This document shows, piece after piece, positions 33,117-40,503 of a DNA stretch of 40,503 nucleotides. The translations under genes were made by a program, and so were the position numbers. The notes under the pieces are model-generated. The model was given only the letters and a program-made list of their open reading frames with translations. It searched no databases and was not told the DNA's origin. The stretch's first letter is position 1. Every line of letters starts with the position of its first letter. The stretch is from an uncultured Collinsella sp. (GTDB lineage Bacteria; Actinomycetota; Coriobacteriia; Coriobacteriales; Coriobacteriaceae): contig CAUEMA010000021.1 of the NCBI GenBank assembly GCA_959018755.1, positions 1 to 40,503 on the forward strand, written 5' to 3'.

Positions 33117-33180
33117 TCGTTGCATTTAGGGAAAGACGGGGATAATAGTCGTCTCGAATAACATTCTGAGAGGGGATCGC

Positions 33181-33444
33181 ATGATTTCGTTTGATTACAA
33201 GCCTCAGGGCGTGTGTGCTCGCAATATTCACCTTGATCTTTCCGATGACGGCAACAAGGTGATGGGCGTTGAGTTTACCGGCGGCTGCGACGGCAATCTC
33301 AAGGCTATCTCCAAGCTGGTCGAGGGCGCTCCTGCCGATCGCGTAATCGAGGTTCTCGCCGGTAATACCTGCGGTATGAAAAAGACCTCCTGCGCCGACC
33401 AGCTTACACGCGCTATCGAGGCCGCTCGCACCGAGATCGCCTAA
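33181..33444 (+). CDS. TSCPD-domain protein (TIGR03905-like)
   Basis: The 87-residue protein matches small TSCPD proteins: GVCARNIHLDL, FTGGCDGNLKAISKL and NTCGMKKTSCADQL, with four Cys that could bind metal. Related TSCPD segments occur at the ends of some ribonucleotide reductases, but the role of the stand-alone form is unknown. The ATG follows GAGAGGGG. Its stop overlaps the next start by one base (TAATG), so the two are coupled. Confidence 0.85.
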   Translation: MISFDYKPQGVCARNIHLDLSDDGNKVMGVEFTGGCDGNLKAISKLVEGAPADRVIEVLAGNTCGMKKTSCADQLTRAIEAARTEIA

Positions 33445-34655
33445 TGGGTATCGCCGATCACATCAAGAACGGAATATCGCGTCGCGGCTTTGTACTCGGT
33501 GGGGCTGCCGCGGGCGCTGCCACGGTGCTTGCCGGATGCTCGAAAAAAACGGGCACCAGCGATGATGCCGCCGGCGAGCCGCAGGTTATCAAGGATGATT
33601 CCAAAATCATCTCGATTACGGATGAGTACGAGGCAGTCGACATCGATCTTGAGCCGGCGGCGTCGTGGACGCTGCCTCTGGGTACGCTGCTGTACTACTG
33701 CGACGGCGATTACGCCGCGGCAATGATGGCGCCCGCATCGGCACTGCACGCCAACACGCTCGGTGTGCTCAACCTGGGCGATGGCTCGCTTACCACATTA
33801 ATCGAGGATCCTATCGAGGGCACGGGATATGCATTCTACGATGTCCGTGCCGGCGACGGCGTATTCGCGTGGGTTGAGATGAACTTTGCCAATTCATCGT
33901 GGAAGCTCTACGCTCAAAATCTGTCGGGCGCTTCGCTCTCTGGCGACGTGGTTGAGCTCGATCGAGGTGGCAAGGACTACGATCCGCCGCTGTTTACGGC
34001 GTTCGGGGCATCAGTCATCTGGTATAAAATGCCTTCGGCAGGCGGCAATAAAACGAGTAGTGATTCGTTTTGCTATCGTCGCTCGCTTGATGAATCCAAG
34101 GCCGAGGTAATTTGGAAATCGACGGGCCGCTTTGCATCGGCCCCGCGCGCGAGCGACGGCATTTTGACCATCTCGCCGCGTGTCCGCAACGACGAGGGCG
34201 TCTACTACGGCATAACGGCAATCGATCTGACCGACGGCAACAACACCAAACGTGCCCAGCTAGTCCTTCCCTCGTCAGTCTCGCCTTTCGAGGCCGTATA
34301 TATGGGCGATACCTTCGTGTTTTCTATCGAGGCGGCCTATAGTGGCGTGGGCAGCCTGGGCAATATGGGCACATATATCGGTAATGAGGGAGGGCCGTAC
34401 CTCTTCCTGTCCCGCGAGCCGCTCGCATGTGCGGCTGGCAAGAAGAATAAATACCTTGTTAAGGTACAGGCGTCGCATTTCCTGATCGACACCTCTGCCA
34501 AGACCTATGGCTCGCTGCTGTCGCCCGACCGCGCTTTGGAGTATGGCGATTATCCAGCTACGGCGGGAAAATCGGACTCATTCCTTACGTACGCCACGGT
34601 GCGCAACAGCCAGGGTATACCAGAGACGGTCACTGCACGTCTATTCTCTCTTTAA
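33444..34655 (+). CDS. Tat-exported lipoprotein, possible beta-propeller
   Basis: No specific family recognised. The 403-residue protein has a twin-arginine signal (SRRGFVLGG, residues 12-20) and a lipobox VLAGC with Cys32, so it is probably exported folded and lipid-anchored. The mature part is rich in short strands with recurring Asp/Gly-rich turns and Trp (for example GVFAWVEMNFANSSWKLYAQNL), as in beta-propeller proteins. It starts at the last base of the TSCPD stop codon. Why a cytosolic Cys-rich protein is coupled to an exported lipoprotein is unclear. Confidence 0.75.
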   Translation: MGIADHIKNGISRRGFVLGGAAAGAATVLAGCSKKTGTSDDAAGEPQVIKDDSKIISITDEYEAVDIDLEPAASWTLPLGTLLYYCDGDYAAAMMAPASALHANTLGVLNLGDGSLTTLIEDPIEGTGYAFYDVRAGDGVFAWVEMNFANSSWKLYAQNLSGASLSGDVVELDRGGKDYDPPLFTAFGASVIWYKMPSAGGNKTSSDSFCYRRSLDESKAEVIWKSTGRFASAPRASDGILTISPRVRNDEGVYYGITAIDLTDGNNTKRAQLVLPSSVSPFEAVYMGDTFVFSIEAAYSGVGSLGNMGTYIGNEGGPYLFLSREPLACAAGKKNKYLVKVQASHFLIDTSAKTYGSLLSPDRALEYGDYPATAGKSDSFLTYATVRNSQGIPETVTARLFSL

Positions 34656-34714
34656 GCTTAGAGGGGTTAAAAAGGCGCCAACAGGGGAATAAACGCGTTG
34701 TAATTGTGAGTACC

Positions 34715-34753
34715 GCCCGCCGAGCTGCCGCGTCATAGCGGCATCCGGCGGGC
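34715..34753. other. GC-rich hairpin upstream of the two-component genes
   Basis: GCCCGCCG...CGGCGGGC, with an inner TGCCG/CGGCA, forms a long stem without a T-run. It may end the lipoprotein transcript or act in the response-regulator leader. No function can be assigned. Confidence 0.45.
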
Positions 34754-34809
34754 TCAGGTGCGTTAAAATGGGCTTGTTCTTAGCTAATTGAGACAGGGGG
34801 GGCCGTGTT

Positions 34810-35532
34810 ATGGCTTCAGATGCAAAAAAGATTCTGCTGGTCGAGGATGAGAAGGCAATCTGTGACGCCGTCGCTGCCTATCTCGAGCGCGAAGGCTACT
34901 GGGTTGTGGGCGTCGGCGATGGCCAGTCCGCGATCGAGGAGTTCGAGAAGCATCAGTTCGACCTGGTCGTGCTCGACCTTATGCTCCCCAAGATCCCCGG
35001 CGAGCGCGTTTGCCGCACCATTCGCGATACCTCGGATGTCCCCATCATCATGCTGACGGCTAAGGGCGAGATCGAGGACCGTATTATCGGTCTTGAGCTC
35101 GGCGCCGACGACTATCTGATTAAGCCGTTCTCGCCGCGCGAGCTCGTCGCCCGCGTTCGCGCTCTGTTCCGCCGTGCCCATCAGGCCGACGAGCCCGCCG
35201 TCGAGGTACTCGACTTCGGCGATCTGGTCATCGATATCTCGGGCCACAAGATCTTGGTCGAGGGCAAGGAAGTCGATCTGACGGCTTCCGAGTTCAAGCT
35301 GCTCACCACGCTTGCCCGCCATCCCGGCCGTGTGTATAACCGCATGGAGCTGGTCGAGAAAGTGCTCGGGTATGACTTTGAGGGCTATGAGCGCACCATC
35401 GATAGCCACGTGAAGAATCTTCGCGCCAAGCTGGGCGATGATCCCAAGAAGCCCAAGTGGCTCTACACCGTCCATGGTGTCGGCTATCGCTTCGAGGCTC
35501 CGGCCAAGACCGATAAGTCGGACGAGAAATAG
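34810..35532 (+). CDS. OmpR-family response regulator
   Basis: The 240-residue protein has a receiver domain (acid pocket E12/D13, phospho-acceptor Asp56 in LVVLDLMLP, and the switch LTAK and KPF motifs) and a winged-helix domain from about 130 with LTASEFKLL and the recognition region ERTIDSHVKNLRAKLG. The ATG at 34810 follows a G-rich ribosome site. The histidine kinase starts 11 nt later, so the pair forms one operon. The signal is unknown. Confidence 0.95.
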   Translation: MASDAKKILLVEDEKAICDAVAAYLEREGYWVVGVGDGQSAIEEFEKHQFDLVVLDLMLPKIPGERVCRTIRDTSDVPIIMLTAKGEIEDRIIGLELGADDYLIKPFSPRELVARVRALFRRAHQADEPAVEVLDFGDLVIDISGHKILVEGKEVDLTASEFKLLTTLARHPGRVYNRMELVEKVLGYDFEGYERTIDSHVKNLRAKLGDDPKKPKWLYTVHGVGYRFEAPAKTDKSDEK

Positions 35533-35543
35533 GGAAATCACAT

Positions 35544-37109
35544 ATGACACCTGCGCGCTTTGAAATCGGACAAAAGCACAAGCAGGAGAGCGAGGCGGGT
35601 TCCAAGGCTAGTTGGAACACGCCTCGTTCCGATTCACGGCCAACGATGAGCTATCCCTCGCGCATGGCACTTGCTTTTGCTCTGACATCGCTCATGACAG
35701 TATTGGTGCTGGTGGGCGTTGTCTCTGTTGTGTGGGGCACGGTCTTTTCGGATTACACACGCTCCAATATCGTCGAAATCGCAAATTCCGCTGCCGAGAA
35801 GTTGGCGACCTCATATGAGGAAAACGGCTCTTGGACCGCGGGAGAACTGCGCACGGTCGCAACGTCGAGTTTGGTTTCCGACGATCTGGGCATGCAGGTC
35901 GTCAATAAAAAGGGCGTGATCGTTTATGACGATTCCTGGCCCTCGGCAAGCGCCACCGCCGATGTACGCGAAAACCAGGCTACGACCGACGACACGAGCG
36001 GCAAGAGGGCATCGCATAGCCCGGTCTCGTCTGCTCCAACCGACTCCGATAGCGTTGCTAACGTCGAGATTGTAACGTCTTCCGGCGAGCATGTCGGACA
36101 GGTAAAGCTGTGGGCCATCGGCTCCGACGCTCTGCTCACCAAGGCGGACTCTGCGTTTAGGGAGAAGACCTTTAACGCCATGGCCCTCGCCGCGGTTGTT
36201 GCAATCTGCATTTCGGTCGTTATCGGATCGCTCGTGTCGCGCATGCTCACCAAGCAGATTCATCGCATCACCAGTACCGCAAAGCAAATCCGTGACGGCG
36301 ACCTGTCGGCTCGCACGGGACTGCGCGGTGATGACGAGATCGATCAGCTGGGTGAGACCTTCGATGAGATGGCCACTTCGCTCGAGAAGGATATGAAACA
36401 CGAGAAGCGCCTGACCTCAGACGTTGCACACGAGCTTCGCACGCCGCTTATGGCCATGCTCGCAACGGTCGAGGCCATGCAGGATGGCGTGTATCCCACC
36501 GACGATGAGCATTTGGAGACCGTTGCTTCCGAGACGCGTCGCCTGGCTCGTCTGGTGCAGCAGATGCTCGACCTATCGCGTATGGAAAACAGCACGGCTC
36601 CGCTCAATCTAGAACCGGTGGACATGGTTCCGTTCGTGCGATCGATTGTGAATGGCCAGGAGCGCCTGTTTGCCGACCGTGACCTGCGTTTGCGCTTTGC
36701 AGATGAGACGCAGGGCCACGATGACGTTGTCGAGGCAGATCCCGACATGATCACGCAATGTGTTATCAACCTCATGAGCAACGCCATGCGCTACACCCCC
36801 GAGGGCGGTTGGGTCGTGGTGTCGGTGCTCAGTGACCGCAGGCACGTCAGCATTGCCGTTTCTGATACCGGCATCGGTATTGCCAAGGACGATCTGTCGC
36901 GCATTTTCGGGCGGTTTTGGCGCGCCGATGCCAGCCGCGCCCGCGAAGCTGGCGGCCTGGGCGTCGGCCTCGCCGTGACCAAGCAGATTGTCGAGCGTCA
37001 CCATGGCTACATATCCGTGGAGTCGGAGCTTGGAAAGGGTACGACTTTTACAATTCATCTGCCCCGCGAGCACACGGCAGACGCGGCATCTACTACAATG
37101 GAGCACTAG
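35544..37109 (+). CDS. Membrane sensor histidine kinase
   Basis: The 521-residue protein has a Ser-rich cytoplasmic N-terminus, transmembrane helices at about 41-65 and 211-232, an outside sensor region of about 145 residues with a Ser/Thr/Asp-rich low-complexity part, a HAMP segment, the phospho-acceptor His296 in SDVAHELRTP, and an ATPase domain with the N box NLMSNAMRYT, G1 SDTGIGI, FGRFWR and GGLGVGLAV. The ATG 35544 is the first good start after the response regulator. It resembles PhoR/VicK-like kinases in plan but has no visible PAS domain. Confidence 0.94.
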   Translation: MTPARFEIGQKHKQESEAGSKASWNTPRSDSRPTMSYPSRMALAFALTSLMTVLVLVGVVSVVWGTVFSDYTRSNIVEIANSAAEKLATSYEENGSWTAGELRTVATSSLVSDDLGMQVVNKKGVIVYDDSWPSASATADVRENQATTDDTSGKRASHSPVSSAPTDSDSVANVEIVTSSGEHVGQVKLWAIGSDALLTKADSAFREKTFNAMALAAVVAICISVVIGSLVSRMLTKQIHRITSTAKQIRDGDLSARTGLRGDDEIDQLGETFDEMATSLEKDMKHEKRLTSDVAHELRTPLMAMLATVEAMQDGVYPTDDEHLETVASETRRLARLVQQMLDLSRMENSTAPLNLEPVDMVPFVRSIVNGQERLFADRDLRLRFADETQGHDDVVEADPDMITQCVINLMSNAMRYTPEGGWVVVSVLSDRRHVSIAVSDTGIGIAKDDLSRIFGRFWRADASRAREAGGLGVGLAVTKQIVERHHGYISVESELGKGTTFTIHLPREHTADAASTTMEH

Positions 37110-37167
37110 CTTTTCGCTATTCGGTGAAGGAGGGGCCGCGTCCCTGCCGCTCCGAGTTTGCGAAAAC

Positions 37168-37200
37168 ATGCGGGAAAGAACCCGCATTTCTGTCGTATTT
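37168..37200 (+). terminator. Hairpin between the kinase gene and purC
   Basis: The stem ATGCGGG / CCCGCAT with a 6-nt loop (37168-37187) is followed by TTTCTGTCGTATTT. It is either a moderate terminator of the two-component operon or a leader structure of purC. Confidence 0.6.
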
Positions 37201-37218
37201 AGGTAAGGAGTGACTCAC

Positions 37219-38106
37219 GTGACAACGATGGAGCGTCGTCCGGATTCCCGTGGCAAGGTTCGTGATATTTACGATGCCGGTGAAAACCTGCTGATGGTCG
37301 CCACCGACCGCATTTCTGCGTTCGACTTCATTCTTCCCGACGAGATTCCGTTTAAGGGAGAGGTGCTCAATCGCATCTCGGCATTCTGGTTCGATAAGTT
37401 TGCCGACATCGTCCCCAACCATCTCGTTTCCATCGACCCGGCGGATTTCCCCGAGGAGTTTGCTGAGTATCGTGACTACCTCGCTGGCCGCGCCATGCTG
37501 GTTAAGAAGGCCCAGACGATTCCTATCGAGTGCATCGTCCGCGGCTATCTGACCGGTTCGGGCAAGAAGACCTACGACGAGAACGGCACCGTCTGCGGCA
37601 TCCAGCTGCCTGAGGGCCTGACCGAGGCTTCCAAGCTTCCCGAGCCGTTGTTCACGCCGTCCACGAAAGCCGAGATCGGTGACCACGACGAGAACATCTC
37701 GTTCGAGCGTTGCTGCGAGATCGTGGGCGAGGACATCGCCACGCAGATTCGTGACCTTTCCCTCAAGATCTACAAGGCCGCTGCCGAGTACGCCGCGACC
37801 CGTGGCATCATCATTGCCGACACCAAGTTCGAGTTTGGTGTTATTGATGGCAAGGTCACGCTGATCGACGAGTGCCTCACGCCCGACTCCAGCCGTTTCT
37901 GGCCTGCTGCCAGCTACGAGGAGGGCAAGATCCAGCCTAGCTACGACAAGCAATTCGTCCGCAATTGGCTCAAGGCCAACTGGGATATGACGGGGGAGAC
38001 CCCGCACCTGCCCGCCGAGGTCATCGATGGCACGTCCGAGCGCTATCGCGAGGCCTTCCAGATCATCACCGGCTCCCAGTTCACAAGCATGAAGGAGAAC
38101 GCATAA
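37219..38106 (+). CDS. purC: Phosphoribosylaminoimidazole-succinocarboxamide synthase
   Basis: PurC joins CAIR and aspartate with ATP to make SAICAR, the substrate of PurB. The protein has RGKVRDIYDAG near the start, VATDRISAFDFIL, VRGYLTGSGKKTY, IADTKFEFG and LIDECLTPDSSRFWP, all family motifs. The chosen start is GTG 37219, 9 nt after AAGGAG, giving 295 residues; GTG 37210 in the same frame overlaps the ribosome site. The length fits the long form of the family. The next gene begins at the base after the stop. Confidence 0.97.
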   Translation: MTTMERRPDSRGKVRDIYDAGENLLMVATDRISAFDFILPDEIPFKGEVLNRISAFWFDKFADIVPNHLVSIDPADFPEEFAEYRDYLAGRAMLVKKAQTIPIECIVRGYLTGSGKKTYDENGTVCGIQLPEGLTEASKLPEPLFTPSTKAEIGDHDENISFERCCEIVGEDIATQIRDLSLKIYKAAAEYAATRGIIIADTKFEFGVIDGKVTLIDECLTPDSSRFWPAASYEEGKIQPSYDKQFVRNWLKANWDMTGETPHLPAEVIDGTSERYREAFQIITGSQFTSMKENA

Positions 38107-38682
38107 GTGAGTACCCGTAGCGCCACGAACAAGCGCACGCAATCCCACGAAGTTACCGGGGTTGCGCGCAAGTCTGCCGCATCTGCTAAGCCCGCCCGCC
38201 AAGCAGCGAGCTCCGTTCGCATCGTGCCGGCTTCGTCTAAGGCACGCCGCAAAGAGCTCGAGAAGGGCGAGAACCTCGAGGGCCTCTCTAAAGAGGAGAA
38301 GCGCGCCCGCAAGGCCAAGCAGCGCGCCAAGGAGGACCGCATCTATACGGTGTCGAATATCCTCCTCAAGCAGGACGAGGACTACACCAAGCGCCGTCGC
38401 ATCTGGTGGATTGTGCTCGCTATTGGCATGGTGCTCGTCGTGGCAATTTGGGCCTCGCTGTACTTCGCTCCCGCTGGCATGGTGTCCAGCCCTGTCCAGA
38501 TGGTCGGCATCGTTTTGTCCTATGTCATCATCCTAGGTGACTTTATCTACGACTTCGCTCGTATTCGTCCCTTGCGCAACATGTACCGCGCGCAGGCCGA
38601 GGGCATGTCCGAGAACAAGCTCAACGCTCTTATTGAGCGCGCGGCTGCCGAGGAGGACCAGAAGGACTCCAAGAAGAAGTAG
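38107..38682 (+). CDS. Conserved-looking membrane protein downstream of purC
   Basis: No family recognised. The 191-residue protein starts at GTG directly after the purC stop codon (TAAGTG). Residues 1-95 are strongly basic and Ala/Lys/Arg-rich, probably cytoplasmic. Two transmembrane helices follow at about 98-120 and 128-152 (IWWIVLAIGMVLVVAIW; MVGIVLSYVIILGDFIYDF). The C-terminus is charged and ends KKK. The basic tail could bind nucleic acid or anionic lipid. Its coupling to purC may be incidental. Confidence 0.75.
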   Translation: MSTRSATNKRTQSHEVTGVARKSAASAKPARQAASSVRIVPASSKARRKELEKGENLEGLSKEEKRARKAKQRAKEDRIYTVSNILLKQDEDYTKRRRIWWIVLAIGMVLVVAIWASLYFAPAGMVSSPVQMVGIVLSYVIILGDFIYDFARIRPLRNMYRAQAEGMSENKLNALIERAAAEEDQKDSKKK

Positions 38683-38712
38683 CGTTTGCATACATACTTA
38701 TCGCTAAGATAT

Positions 38713-38743
38713 AAGGCGCGTCGTTTTTGCGGCGCGCCTTTTT
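38713..38743 (+). terminator. Terminator of the purC unit
   Basis: AAGGCGCG pairs with CGCGCCTT around a TCG...CGG inner part and is followed by TTT. The overall stem is about 10 bp. Confidence 0.85.
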
Positions 38744-38771
38744 ACTGTTCTATAGATAGATGGAGTGGCAC

Positions 38772-40052
38772 ATGATTCGAGCTGCCCTGACGGTCGAAGA
38801 GGCTCTGGAGGGCATGAAGGCCCTGGAGCCCAAGATTAAAAACTACGCGCGCCTGGTCGTCCGCAAGGGCGTAAACGTCAAGCCCGGCCAGGAGGTCGTC
38901 GTTCAGTCTCCGGTCGAGTGCGCGCCGTTTGCGCGCGTGGTGGTCGCGGAGGCCTATGCTGCCGCCGCCGGCCACGTGACGGTCATTTGGGCCGATGATG
39001 CCGTGACGAGGCTCACGTACGAGCATGTCGAGAAAAGCTATTTTGAGCAGACACCCGAGTGGAAGCGCATGCAGCTGGATTCCTTGGCCCAGGATGGTGC
39101 CTGCTTTGTCTTTATCGAAGGTGCGGATCCTGCGGCCCTCAAGGGCATCGATCCAGCCAAGCCGGCCGCGGCATCAAAGGCGAGGAATACGCAGTGCAAA
39201 GTTTTCCGCCGTGGACTGGATTACAACATCAATCCGTGGTGCATCGCCGGCGCTCCGGTCGTGGCTTGGGCGCACGAGGTGTTCCCAGGAGACGCCGATG
39301 AGGTTGCAATCTATAAACTGTGGAATGCAATTCTGCACACCGCGCGCGCCGATGGCCAGGACCCGGAGAGCGACTGGGAACTCCATGACGCCGCATTCGA
39401 AAAGAACCTGCGTTTCCTGAACGACAATCGTTTCGACTACTTGCATTACACCGCGGCAAATGGAACCGATCTGACGATTGGCATGACGAAGGGTCACGAG
39501 TGGGCCGGCGGCAAGGGCAAGACGCCCGATGGACACCCCTTCTTCCCCAACATTCCCACCGAGGAAGTCTTCACCTCGCCCGATCGCATGCGCGCCGACG
39601 GTATCGTGTACTCGGCCATGCCGCTCATCCACCACGGCAATAAAGTCGAAGATTTTTGGATTAAGTTCGAGGGCGGCCGCGTGGTGGACTACGACGCCCG
39701 CGTGGGCAAGGCAACGCTTGCGAGCATTATTGACACCGATGAAGGTGCCGCTCATCTGGGCGAGGTCGCGCTCATTTCCAAGAACACTCCGATCCGCGAA
39801 AGCGGCGTTCTGTTCTATGACACGCTCTATGACGAGAACGCTAGCTGCCATCTCGCGCTAGGTGTCGGTTTCCCCGAATGCATCGAGGGTGGGTATGACA
39901 TGTCCAAGGAGGAGCTCCTGGAGCATGGCGTTAACGTCTCGAGCACGCACGTCGATTTTATGATCGGCACGGACGACATCGATATTACGGGCATTACGCC
40001 TGATGGACGTGAAGTTGTGATTTTCCAGAACGGCCAATGGAGTTGGGAATAG
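38772..40052 (+). CDS. M29-family aminopeptidase
   Basis: M29 (thermophilic-type) enzymes are metal-dependent cytosolic aminopeptidases such as AmpS and PepS. The protein has the family segments NIPTEEVFTSPD with metal-binding Glu, a Tyr/His-rich centre, NASCHLALGVGFPEC with the metal His, and STHVDFMIGTDDIDITG with His-Asp at the C-terminus. The chosen start is ATG 38772, preceded by GGAG at 6 nt, giving 426 residues; ATG 38760 is in frame but has no ribosome site. A tRNA-Lys promoter overlaps its end. Confidence 0.93.
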   Translation: MIRAALTVEEALEGMKALEPKIKNYARLVVRKGVNVKPGQEVVVQSPVECAPFARVVVAEAYAAAAGHVTVIWADDAVTRLTYEHVEKSYFEQTPEWKRMQLDSLAQDGACFVFIEGADPAALKGIDPAKPAAASKARNTQCKVFRRGLDYNINPWCIAGAPVVAWAHEVFPGDADEVAIYKLWNAILHTARADGQDPESDWELHDAAFEKNLRFLNDNRFDYLHYTAANGTDLTIGMTKGHEWAGGKGKTPDGHPFFPNIPTEEVFTSPDRMRADGIVYSAMPLIHHGNKVEDFWIKFEGGRVVDYDARVGKATLASIIDTDEGAAHLGEVALISKNTPIRESGVLFYDTLYDENASCHLALGVGFPECIEGGYDMSKEELLEHGVNVSSTHVDFMIGTDDIDITGITPDGREVVIFQNGQWSWE

Positions 40053-40071
40053 TCCCAGACCGTGGTACAAT
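40043..40071 (+). promoter_or_regulatory. Promoter of tRNA-Lys
   Basis: The -35 TTGGGA (40043-40048), a 17-bp spacer and the -10 TACAAT (40066-40071) end 9 nt before the tRNA and overlap the stop of the aminopeptidase gene. Confidence 0.65.
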
Positions 40072-40080
40072 GCCACCCGC

Positions 40081-40153
40081 GGGCCGTTAGCTCAGCTGGC
40101 AGAGCAGGGGACTTTTAATCCCAAGGTCCAGGGTTCGAACCCCTGACGGCCCA
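40081..40153 (+). tRNA. tRNA-Lys (anticodon TTT)
   Basis: The acceptor stem GGGCCGT pairs with ACGGCCC, the anticodon loop CTTTTAA sits on GGGGA/TCCC(A), and the T arm is CAGGGTTCGAACCCCTG. The gene does not encode CCA (CCC follows the discriminator A), unlike tRNA-Gly in this window. Confidence 0.96.
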
Positions 40154-40168
40154 CCCAAAGATTGTTGA

Positions 40169-40198
40169 GACGGTCAACTTCGGTTGGCCGTCTTTTTT
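40169..40198 (+). terminator. Terminator of tRNA-Lys
   Basis: GACGGTCAAC, a TTCG loop, GTTGGCCGTC with one G-T pair, then six T residues. Confidence 0.92.
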
Positions 40199-40211
40199 GT
40201 CGCCCTTTCAT

Positions 40212-40223
40212 GGGTTCGAACCC
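40212..40223. repeat. Copy of the tRNA-Lys T-arm palindrome
   Basis: GGGTTCGAACCC repeats 12 bases of the tRNA-Lys T arm (40131-40142) 81 bp downstream, past the terminator. No tRNA can be drawn here. It may be the scar of an element that used the tRNA as its attachment site. Confidence 0.5.
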
Positions 40224-40334
40224 GTATCTATCTATATATAAGAACGCTTGGCGAACAAAACCCGCCTTTTACCGATGGGAAACAAATAGCTGATGCCTTT
40301 GGAGTAAAGTAGCGCTCCAGAGATGACCGATGTC

Positions 40335-40503
40335 TCAATACTCGTAAAACAGCTGGTCATCGCCAATATCAGAAGCCAATGCTTCAGTTTTAACCTCAGT
40401 GACGCGACTGAGGGATCTATTCATTTGTGAACAAAATATGGAGTGCGCGATTCCCGCCCACGGCGCCCCTCCGGTCTGGCAGTATATCTCCTTGCCGCGC
40501 GGC
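40335..40503 (-). CDS. Possible C-terminal part of a leftward gene cut by the window edge
   Basis: Read leftward from the window end, 55 codons stay open to a TGA at 40335-40337 and finish IGDDQLFYEY. No family recognised. An internal ATG at about 40424 could instead begin a 30-residue product. The bases here are less GC-rich than in the rest of the window, and 40224-40334 shows no gene. Confidence 0.35.
   Translation of the reverse strand, partial: PRGKEIYCQTGGAPWAGIAHSIFCSQMNRSLSRVTEVKTEALASDIGDDQLFYEY

Overview
The window is a chromosomal origin region from a bacterium of moderately high GC. The best guess is a member of the Coriobacteriia (Actinomycetota) close to Collinsella; this is inferred from gene order, codon use and protein style, and no 16S rRNA gene is present. 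The layout is ordered around a divergent core. Leftward genes (187-11399) are a GHKL-ATPase/winged-helix protein, dnaA, dnaN, recF, a DciA-like (DUF721) gene, gyrB and gyrA. Rightward genes (11673-16711) are rpmH, rnpA, yidD, yidC, jag, rsmG, parA, parB and a small membrane protein.

The replication origin most likely lies in the dnaA-dnaN spacer (7997-8234). That spacer holds an AT-rich palindrome, five consecutive DnaA-trio units (8029-8043) and a DnaA-box-like 14-mer. The same 14-mer occurs twice more upstream of the GHKL gene (11409-11475), so the origin signals sit on both sides of dnaA. Three perfect parS sites, exactly 39 bp apart, precede parA. ParA, ParB and these sites form the segregation system, and looser parS-like sites lie inside dnaA and beside rlmN.

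From 16.9 to 27.4 kb come rlmN (leftward), ddl with an overlapping exonuclease-DinG helicase, two tandem WYL regulators (leftward), and a long membrane protein whose M28 peptidase fold is degenerate and split by a disordered acidic insert of about 650 residues, followed by a small membrane protein. From 27.5 to 30.9 kb lies a large sortase-anchored adhesin with a thioester domain and six Cna-B-type repeats.

A tRNA-Gly(CCC) gene follows, with duplicated and inverted pieces of its own 3' half downstream, which look like scars of integration. The last part holds purB, a TSCPD protein with a Tat lipoprotein, an OmpR-type two-component pair, purC, a membrane protein, an M29 aminopeptidase and tRNA-Lys(TTT). 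The right edge (40200-40503) is visibly less GC-rich and may hold the end of one leftward gene.

No phage, transposase, CRISPR or restriction genes were seen. The least explained items are the GHKL/winged-helix protein in the dnaA operon, the variant DnaA boxes paired with an Asn in the DnaA recognition motif, the split M28-like protein, the structured repeat between gyrB and gyrA, and the tRNA-Gly fragments. GyrA carries Phe at the position equivalent to E. coli Ser83, a classic fluoroquinolone-resistance substitution.
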